A DNA stretch of 64,000 nt from NCBI RefSeq assembly GCF_020010905.1, contig NZ_JAGJBY010000001.1, forward strand, positions 4,298,001 through 4,362,000, written 5' to 3'. Shown piece after piece: positions 58,537 through 64,000 of this stretch (its first letter is position 1; every line of letters starts with the position of its first letter). The DNA is from Streptomyces acidiscabies (GTDB lineage: Bacteria > Actinomycetota > Actinomycetes > Streptomycetales > Streptomycetaceae). The notes beneath the pieces were generated by a model. It was not told the origin of the DNA and made no database searches. It worked only from the letters and a program-made list of their open reading frames with translations. A program made the translations under genes and the position numbers.

Positions 58537-59727
58537 ATGCCCCATGACCTCCCCCTCGCCGGCATCACCGTCGTCAGCGTCGAACAAGCCGTGGCCGCCC
58601 CCTACGCCACCCGCCAACTCGCCGACCTCGGCGCGAGGGTGATCAAGGTGGAGCGACCGGGCGGCGGCGACTTCGCGCGGCGCTACGACGGAACGGTGCA
58701 CGGGGAGTCGAGTTACTTCGTGTGGCTCAACAGGTCCAAGGAATCGGTGACGTTGGACCTGAAGACGGCGGCGGGGCGGCGCATCCTGGGCCAACTCGCG
58801 GGCCGCGCGGACGTGTTCGTCCAGAACCTCGCGCCGGGCGCGGCAGCGCGGATGGGGTTCGGGGCGGACGCGCTGAGGGAGCGGTACCCCTCGCTGATCC
58901 CGTGCGCGATCACCGGGTACGGCAGCACGGGCCCCTGGGCGGACCGCAAGGCGTACGACCTCCTCGTCCAGTGCCAGACCGGCCTGGTCTCACTGACAGG
59001 CGGCCCCGAGGAACCCGCCCGCGTCGGGATCTCGGTCGCCGACATCGCCGCCGGCATGTACGCGTACTCCGGCATCCTGACGGCGCTGTTCGCGCGGGCC
59101 ACCTCGGGCGTCGTACGCCCCGTCGAGGTCTCGTTGTTCGAGGCGCTCGCGGAGTGGATGGGCCAGCCCGCCAACTACACGCGGTTCGGGGGGAGTCAGC
59201 CCCCGAGGGTGGGCACGCAGCACGCGACGATCGCGCCGTACGGGGCGTACCGGTGCGCGGACGGGAAAGACGTCCTGTTCTCGATCCAGAACGAACGCGA
59301 ATGGGCGTCCCTGTGCGGCCGGTTCCTGAAGGACCCGGCACCCGCGACCGACCCCCGCTTCGCCACCGGCACCGAACGCGTCGTCCACCGCGAGGAGTTG
59401 AACGCGATCGTGGCCCGCAGATTCGCGGAGCTGGACAGCGCGGAGGTGACGCGCGAACTGGACGCGGCGGGCATCGCGAACGCGGGCGTGAACGACGTCG
59501 CGGAGTTCGTCGCCCACCCGGTCCTCGCGCAACGGGACCGGTGGCGGGACGTGACGCTGCCCGGCGGCGTCGCCGTACCCGCCCTGATCCCGCCCGTCGA
59601 CCTGGCCGGCGTGGCGCCCCGGATGGACCCGGTGCCCGGTGTGGGGGAGCACACGGACGCCGTGCTCGCGGAGCTGGGGTACGGGGAGGCGGAGATCGGG
59701 GCGCTGCGGAGCGAAGGCGTCGTCTGA
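58537..59727 (+). CDS. CaiB/BaiF-family CoA-transferase
   Basis: This 396-residue class III CoA-transferase has the N-terminal GITVVSVEQAVAAPYATRQLADLGARVIKVERP block, the conserved region FVQNLAPGAAARMGFG, and the catalytic Asp in WADRKAYDLLVQ (about residue 148). The length is that of the family. ATG 58537 follows AAGGGAC. It transfers CoA between organic acids; the acid is unknown. The hydrolase upstream suggests a branched-chain or short acyl substrate. Confidence 0.92.
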   Translation: MPHDLPLAGITVVSVEQAVAAPYATRQLADLGARVIKVERPGGGDFARRYDGTVHGESSYFVWLNRSKESVTLDLKTAAGRRILGQLAGRADVFVQNLAPGAAARMGFGADALRERYPSLIPCAITGYGSTGPWADRKAYDLLVQCQTGLVSLTGGPEEPARVGISVADIAAGMYAYSGILTALFARATSGVVRPVEVSLFEALAEWMGQPANYTRFGGSQPPRVGTQHATIAPYGAYRCADGKDVLFSIQNEREWASLCGRFLKDPAPATDPRFATGTERVVHREELNAIVARRFAELDSAEVTRELDAAGIANAGVNDVAEFVAHPVLAQRDRWRDVTLPGGVAVPALIPPVDLAGVAPRMDPVPGVGEHTDAVLAELGYGEAEIGALRSEGVV

Positions 59728-59767
59728 GGCTCCGGCCCAGCCCCCGTCCCGATTGTCGTCCGAAGTA

Positions 59768-59824
59768 TTGACGCCATCCTTCTGACTGCGTAGACATGAC
59801 AGCGCAGACATGACTACGCAGTCA
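59768..59824 (+). promoter_or_regulatory. Promoter with three abutting LacI-type operators
   Basis: TTGACG (59768-59773) and TAGACA (59791-59796), spaced 17, form a plausible promoter. Three contiguous 14-base units follow: TGACTGCGTAGACA (59783), TGACAGCGCAGACA (59797) and TGACTACGCAGTCA (59811). The consensus TGACTRCGYAGTCA is a palindrome with a central CG, the usual form of LacI-family operators. The array covers the -10 element and the first transcribed bases, so the regulator at 59880 probably represses itself. Confidence 0.75.
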
Positions 59825-59879
59825 TGCGGGTCAGCGTCTGGGATCATGGACACGTCGTAACTGTCGACCGGGAGGTGCC

Positions 59880-60974
59880 GTGACACGAGCAGCCGGGCGG
59901 AACGCCGGAACGGCGGCGCCGCGCAGCGTGGACGTCGCACGCCTCGCCGGGGTGTCGCAGAAAACGGTTTCCCGCGTTTTCAACGACGAGCCGTACGTCT
60001 CGGCGGACGTGCGGCGCAGGGTCCTCGACGCCGCCGAGCAGCTCGGGTACCGGCGCAACAACGCCGCCCGCGCGCTCGCCTCGGGCCGCACCAGGTCGAT
60101 CGGCGTCGTCACACTGGGCACCGCGCTGTACGGGCCGGCCTCGCTGCTGATGGGCGTCGAGAAGGTCGTCCGGGACACGGGGTACGCGCTGCGGGTCGTC
60201 AACACCGTCGAAGGCGACCCGGCGGGCATCGCCGGAGCCGTCGACTCGCTGCTCGACCAGGGCGTGGACGGCATCGTCGTGTCGGAGCCGATCGACGAAC
60301 CGAGCGGGGTGCCGCTGCGGGTGGACGTGCCGGTGCTGGTGATCGGCGCACCCTCGCCGGTGACCTCGCCGACGGTGCTGTCCGCAGGCGACGGCGCCGA
60401 CCTCATGGCGCGTACGGCGGTCGAACACCTCCTGGAACTGGGCCATGTGACGGTCCATCACCTCGCTGGCCCCCAGCGCTGGTTCGCCGCCCGGGACCGA
60501 CTCGTGGGCTGGCGGGCCGCGTTGACCGAGCACGGCAGGCGGGTGCCGCCCGTCGTCGAAGGCGACTGGTCGGCGGCCTCGGGGTACCGGGCGGGCCGGG
60601 AGCTGGCCCAACTGGGCGACGTCACCGCCGTGTTCGCCGCGAACGACGACATGGCGATCGGGCTGATCCGGGCGCTGGCGGACGCCGGACGCCGGGTGCC
60701 CGAGGACGTCAGCGTCGTCGGGTTCGACGACATCCCGGTCGCCGCGTACGTGACACCTCCGCTGACCACGGTGCGCCAACCCTTCGACACCGTGGCCCAG
60801 GAGGGGCTCAAGAGGCTCGTGCACGTGATCGAGAACCCCGGCGCGGACCCGCTGCCGTCGGGTCAGCCGCCGGTGGACCTGGTCGTACGGGACTCGACGG
60901 GTCCGGCGCGGGCCGTCCCGGCTTCCCCGGCCTCCCCGGCCTCCCCGGGCGGAGGTGGGCCCGCCCGCGACTGA
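59880..60974 (+). CDS. LacI-family transcriptional regulator
   Basis: This 364-residue repressor has a LacI HTH (about 16-60: SVDVARLAGVSQKTVSRVFNDEPYVSADVRRRVLDAA) and the hinge helix NNAARALASGRTRSIGVV. A sugar-binding-type sensor domain follows (about 70-345), with HLAGPQRWFAARDRLVGWRAAL and VFAANDDMAIGLIRAL. A Pro/Ser/Ala tail ends it. GTG at 59880 has GGGAGG upstream. Downstream lie the genes of a sugar ABC transporter, the likely target, and three operator-like palindromes stand before its own start. Confidence 0.94.
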   Translation: MTRAAGRNAGTAAPRSVDVARLAGVSQKTVSRVFNDEPYVSADVRRRVLDAAEQLGYRRNNAARALASGRTRSIGVVTLGTALYGPASLLMGVEKVVRDTGYALRVVNTVEGDPAGIAGAVDSLLDQGVDGIVVSEPIDEPSGVPLRVDVPVLVIGAPSPVTSPTVLSAGDGADLMARTAVEHLLELGHVTVHHLAGPQRWFAARDRLVGWRAALTEHGRRVPPVVEGDWSAASGYRAGRELAQLGDVTAVFAANDDMAIGLIRALADAGRRVPEDVSVVGFDDIPVAAYVTPPLTTVRQPFDTVAQEGLKRLVHVIENPGADPLPSGQPPVDLVVRDSTGPARAVPASPASPASPGGGGPARD

Positions 60975-61153
60975 CCGAACCATCGCGCCCGCGCGCCTCC
61001 CCACCGCGCCGCGCCCCTTTCACCGAGCCGCGTACCCCCCCTCATGCCGCCTCGCTCCGAGGCGTGCCCCGGGTCTTCGACCCCCTTGTCTCCGGCGGAC
61101 GTTCACCCCCTCGGCGTCCCCGCACCCCTCTTCGCTTCCGGCGGGAGTCCACC

Positions 61154-62539
61154 ATGCCCAAAAACATCATCACGTCCGCTTCCCTGAGCCGCCGCCTCTT
61201 CCTCACGACGACCGGAGCCCTCTCCCTGGGCGCCGCCCTCACCGCCTGCGGCGGCGGTGACTCGGGGAAGTCCCAGTCCGCGACCCAGCCGGTCAGCCAG
61301 GCCGACATCGACAAGGCGATGAAGACGCCGACCGAACTCACCTTCTGGACCTGGGTCCCGAACATCGCCAAGGAGATCGCCCTCTTCGAGAAGAAGTACC
61401 CGGCGGTCAAGGTGAAGATCGTCAACGCCGGCCAGGGCACCCCCCAGTACACCAAGCTGCGCACGGCGTTGAAGGCCGGCAGCGGCGCCCCCGACCTGGT
61501 GCAGATGGAGTACCAGGCGATCCCCACCTTCACCATCACCAACAACCTGCTGGACCTGCGCCCGTACGGCGCCGAGGCTCTCAAGTCGACGTTCGTGGAG
61601 TGGACTTGGGGCCAGGTCACCGGCACCGGCGGCGAGGTCTGGGCGATCCCGCAGGACACCGGCCCGATGGGCATGCTGTACCGCAAGGACATCTTCGACA
61701 AGCACGGCATCCAAGTACCGGGGACGTGGGACGAGTTCGCGGCAGCCGCCCGCAAGCTCCACCAGGCCGACCCGGACGTCTACCTCACCAACCTCGCCGC
61801 GAACCAACCCGCCGCCTGGCACGGCCTGTTGTGGCAGGCGGGAAGCAAGCCGTACGTCAGCCGGAGCAAGGGCGAGATCGCGATCAGCGTCGACGACGCC
61901 GTGTCGAAGAAGCTCGGCGCGTACTGGGGCGGCCTCGCGAAGGAAGGCGTCATCGGTGTCGAACCCGACTTCACCGACGGCTGGTACGCGGCCCTCAACA
62001 AGGGCAAGTACGCGACCTGGCTGACCGCCGCCTGGGCCCCCGCGTTCCTCTCCGGCTCCGCGAAGGACACCGCCGGGAACTGGCGCGCGGCCCCGCTCCC
62101 GCAGTGGGACGCCGCGAAGCCGTCCTCCGGGAACTGGGGCGGCTCCACCACCGCCGTCATCCGGGGCACCAAGAACGCCGTCCAGGCCGCCGTGTTCGCA
62201 CAGTTCCTCAACAGCGACCCCGCCAGCGCGAAGATGTTCGCCACCGAGCAGTTCTTCTTCCCGGCGACCAAGGCCCTCCTCGCCGACCCGTCGTTCACCG
62301 GCGACGCGCCCGCCTTCTATGGCGGCCAGAAGGTCAACGAGGTGTTCGCGGGCGTCAGTTCGACCGTCGACGCCGACTTCCAGTGGCCGCCGTTCCTCGA
62401 CCAGGCCGCCACCGACTGGACCGAGACCGTCGGCAAGTCCCTCGCCGACCACGCAGACACCGTGTCCGCGCTGGGGAGTTGGCAGTCACGGCTCACGTCG
62501 TACGCCAAGGGTCAGGGCTTCACGGTCGAGGGGAACTGA
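61154..62539 (+). CDS. Sugar ABC transporter binding lipoprotein
   Basis: This 461-residue family 1 solute-binding protein has a signal of Tat-like type (SRRLFLTTTGALSLGAAL) ending in the lipobox LTAC (about Cys32). The mature chain has TELTFWTWVPNIAKEIALFEKKYP, EVWAIPQDTGPMGMLYRKDIF and GGSTTAVIRGTKN, as in carbohydrate-binding proteins. ATG 61154 follows GGGAG. The region before it (60975-61153) contains only a 6-base hairpin (61049-61063). It feeds the two permeases downstream. The sugar is unknown. Confidence 0.93.
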   Translation: MPKNIITSASLSRRLFLTTTGALSLGAALTACGGGDSGKSQSATQPVSQADIDKAMKTPTELTFWTWVPNIAKEIALFEKKYPAVKVKIVNAGQGTPQYTKLRTALKAGSGAPDLVQMEYQAIPTFTITNNLLDLRPYGAEALKSTFVEWTWGQVTGTGGEVWAIPQDTGPMGMLYRKDIFDKHGIQVPGTWDEFAAAARKLHQADPDVYLTNLAANQPAAWHGLLWQAGSKPYVSRSKGEIAISVDDAVSKKLGAYWGGLAKEGVIGVEPDFTDGWYAALNKGKYATWLTAAWAPAFLSGSAKDTAGNWRAAPLPQWDAAKPSSGNWGGSTTAVIRGTKNAVQAAVFAQFLNSDPASAKMFATEQFFFPATKALLADPSFTGDAPAFYGGQKVNEVFAGVSSTVDADFQWPPFLDQAATDWTETVGKSLADHADTVSALGSWQSRLTSYAKGQGFTVEGN

Positions 62540-62540
62540 G

Positions 62541-63416
62541 ATGGCCGCACCGCGCCGGAGGTCGGCGGGACCCCTCTTCGTCGCCCCCTTCATGATCCTG
62601 TTCCTCCTCCTCTTCCTCACCCCTCTCGGCTACGCCGCCTACCTCAGCCTCTTCCAGGAACGCCTGATCGGCGGCACCGCCTTCGTCGGCTTCGACAACT
62701 ACGTCCAGGCCGTCAAGGACTCCCAACTCCTGCACGGAGTAGGGAGGGTGGCGCTCTTCTTCGTCATCCAGGTGCCGATCATGCTGGCCCTGGCGCTCCT
62801 CTTCGCCCTCGCCCTGGACAGCGGCCTCCTGCGGCTCGCCCGGATCATCCGGCTCGGCGTCTTCGTGCCGTACGCCGTCCCCAGCGTCGTCGCCGCACTC
62901 ATGTGGGGCTACCTGTACGGCCCGGACTTCGGCCCGTTCGCCCAGTTCGCGCGTGAACTCAGCCTGCCCGTACCGGACTTCCTCAGCGGAACCTGGATGC
63001 TCGGCAGCCTCGCCAACATCGTCACGTGGGAGTTCACCGGCTACAACATGATCATCCTGTACGCGGCGCTGCGTACCATCCCGACGGAGCTGTACGAGGC
63101 CGCCGCGATGGACGGCGCGGGCGCCTGGCGGACCGCCTGGTCGGTCAAACTCCCCGCGCTGCGGCCCGCGTTGCTGCTCTGCCTGCTCTTCTCGGTGATC
63201 GGCAGCTTCCAGCTCTTCAACGAACCCAACCTGCTGATGAAGATCGCCCCCGACGTCATCACCAGCGACTACACCGCCAACCTCTACGCCTACTCCCTCG
63301 CGTTCACCGGCCAGCAGGTCAACTACGCGGCGACGGTGTCGTTCCTCCTCGGCCTCGTGATCGTCATCGCCTCCTACGCCGTCCTGCTGACCGCGAACCG
63401 CAGGAGGACCCCGTGA
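62541..63416 (+). CDS. Sugar ABC transporter permease 1
   Basis: This 291-residue MalF-type permease has six helices, the first at about 12-34 (LFVAPFMILFLLLFLTPLGYAAY). The EAA loop is IPTELYEAAAMDGAGAWRTAWSVKLPAL, matching the family motif. It starts one base after the binding-protein stop, with GAGGGGA as ribosome site, and its own stop overlaps the start of the second permease (GTGA). Confidence 0.94.
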   Translation: MAAPRRRSAGPLFVAPFMILFLLLFLTPLGYAAYLSLFQERLIGGTAFVGFDNYVQAVKDSQLLHGVGRVALFFVIQVPIMLALALLFALALDSGLLRLARIIRLGVFVPYAVPSVVAALMWGYLYGPDFGPFAQFARELSLPVPDFLSGTWMLGSLANIVTWEFTGYNMIILYAALRTIPTELYEAAAMDGAGAWRTAWSVKLPALRPALLLCLLFSVIGSFQLFNEPNLLMKIAPDVITSDYTANLYAYSLAFTGQQVNYAATVSFLLGLVIVIASYAVLLTANRRRTP

Positions 63417-64000
63417 CGACCCTTCTCGACAGGCCGACGGCCGCACAGCACACCGGAGTTAGCAAGGCGAAGCGGCCCCGCCGCAGCACGCCCCTCACCA
63501 TCGCCATGCTCGCGGCCCTCGCCTACTTCCTGCTGCCGCTGCTCTGGCTCCTCATCGCGTCCACCAAGTCCGCGCACGACCTGATCGACAGCTTCGGCCT
63601 TTGGTTCTCCGACGCGCCCCAACTCCTCACCAACATCAAGGACACGTTCACGCAGGACGACGGCGTCTTCGTCACCTGGCTCCTCAACACCGTGCTGTAC
63701 GCGGGCGTCAGCGCCATCGGCGCCGCCGTCCTCGCCGCCGCCGGAGGCTACGGCTTCGCGAAGTTCCGCTTCCGGGGTGACCGCGCCGCCTTCAACCTGG
63801 TGCTCGGCGCGGTGATGGTCCCGACGACGGCGCTGGCGATCCCGACGTACCTGCTGTTCGCCAAGGCGGGCCTGGTGAACACGCCGTGGGCGATCATCCT
63901 GCCCTCGCTGGTCAACCCGTTCGGCCTGTACCTGATGCGGATCTACGCCGCCGACGCGATCCCGGACAGCCTCCTGGAGGCCGCCCGCATCGACGGCGCC
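63413..64000 (+). CDS. Sugar ABC transporter permease 2 (cut by window edge)
   Basis: The first 196 residues of a MalG-type permease are present. It has an N-terminal hydrophilic stretch, a first helix at about 30-50 (LTIAMLAALAYFLLPLLWLLIA), further helices, and the start of the EAA loop (AIPDSLLEAARIDGA) at the right edge. GTG at 63413 overlaps the stop of permease 1 by four bases. No ATPase gene is visible; actinomycetes often use a shared MsiK-type ATPase, so its absence here would not be surprising. Confidence 0.9.
   Translation, partial: MTTLLDRPTAAQHTGVSKAKRPRRSTPLTIAMLAALAYFLLPLLWLLIASTKSAHDLIDSFGLWFSDAPQLLTNIKDTFTQDDGVFVTWLLNTVLYAGVSAIGAAVLAAAGGYGFAKFRFRGDRAAFNLVLGAVMVPTTALAIPTYLLFAKAGLVNTPWAIILPSLVNPFGLYLMRIYAADAIPDSLLEAARIDGA

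Noticed and set aside
60808..61045. Minus-strand frames over the end of the LacI gene
   Set aside because: They are Gly/Arg/Pro-rich shadows of the low-complexity C-terminal tail of the regulator and the following non-coding stretch.
1..64000. CRISPR arrays, tRNA or rRNA genes, intact insertion sequences
   Set aside because: No regularly spaced direct repeats, tRNA-like folds, rRNA stretches or transposase motifs were found by reading. A tRNAscan-SE and ISfinder run would settle small or diverged cases.

Overview
The window is about 70% or more GC, uses GTG and occasional TTG starts freely, packs genes with 4-base GTGA overlaps, and carries Streptomyces-type families (FAAL/NRPS, nSTAND-WD40 regulator, NCS1 permease, a Nur-like operator). 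It is best read as a Streptomyces (or close actinomycete) chromosome.

Region 1 (1-1710): the start of an MMPL transporter (minus, cut by the window edge), a gene-free stretch, and an orphan NarL/LuxR-type response regulator.

Region 2 (1715-26436, all minus): one uninterrupted ten-gene run. In transcription order it encodes an argininosuccinate-lyase-like enzyme, a GHMP (threonine-type) kinase, a fusion of a cysteine-synthase-like PLP enzyme with an ATP-grasp ligase, a threonine aldolase-like enzyme, a FAAL-ACP-C protein, an A-T-C-A-T-C NRPS, an A-T-C-TE NRPS, an MFS exporter, a penicillin-acylase-like Ntn hydrolase and a threonine-synthase-like PLP enzyme. Spacings run from a 20-base overlap to a 57-base gap. 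I read it as a biosynthetic cluster for a fatty-acyl-primed tripeptide built on threonine chemistry. The first three enzymes fit a route from threonine to 2,3-diaminobutyrate (phosphorylation, displacement by aspartate, fumarate loss). The acylase suggests the lipid is removed later. I do not recognise the product. A hairpin (26565-26600) and a decayed gene lie upstream.

Region 3 (26704-34475): a Tat-signal pseudogene, a cytochrome P450 whose start codon sits in a palindrome, an NCS1-type permease with a Cys-rich tail, cobalamin-independent methionine synthase metE behind a cobalamin riboswitch, and a DHA2-type MFS exporter with two operator-like palindromes. Clear hairpin terminators separate several of these.

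Region 4 (34476-40288): an ABC transporter (double permease plus an ATPase with a C-terminal extension, no binding protein), a DinB-like protein, an ArsR-type repressor with an operator over its own start, and an FAD oxidoreductase.

Region 5 (40392-46395): an HTH-nSTAND-WD40 protein, then three secreted proteins: an aerolysin-like candidate, an OpuAC-type lipoprotein and a small two-cysteine protein.

Region 6 (46529-56244): an operon of MHS-family carrier, OmpR-type regulator, sensor kinase and TAXI-type binding protein, converging on a nickel/peptide ABC operon (nikABCDE order) with a Nur-like box at its promoter.

Region 7 (56316-64000): an M24 peptidase-like protein with a leaderless-type promoter, a small membrane protein, a 3-hydroxyisobutyryl-CoA hydrolase and CaiB CoA-transferase pair, then a LacI regulator behind three abutting palindromic operators, followed by a sugar ABC transporter that runs off the end. 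No rRNA, tRNA, CRISPR array or intact insertion sequence was seen.
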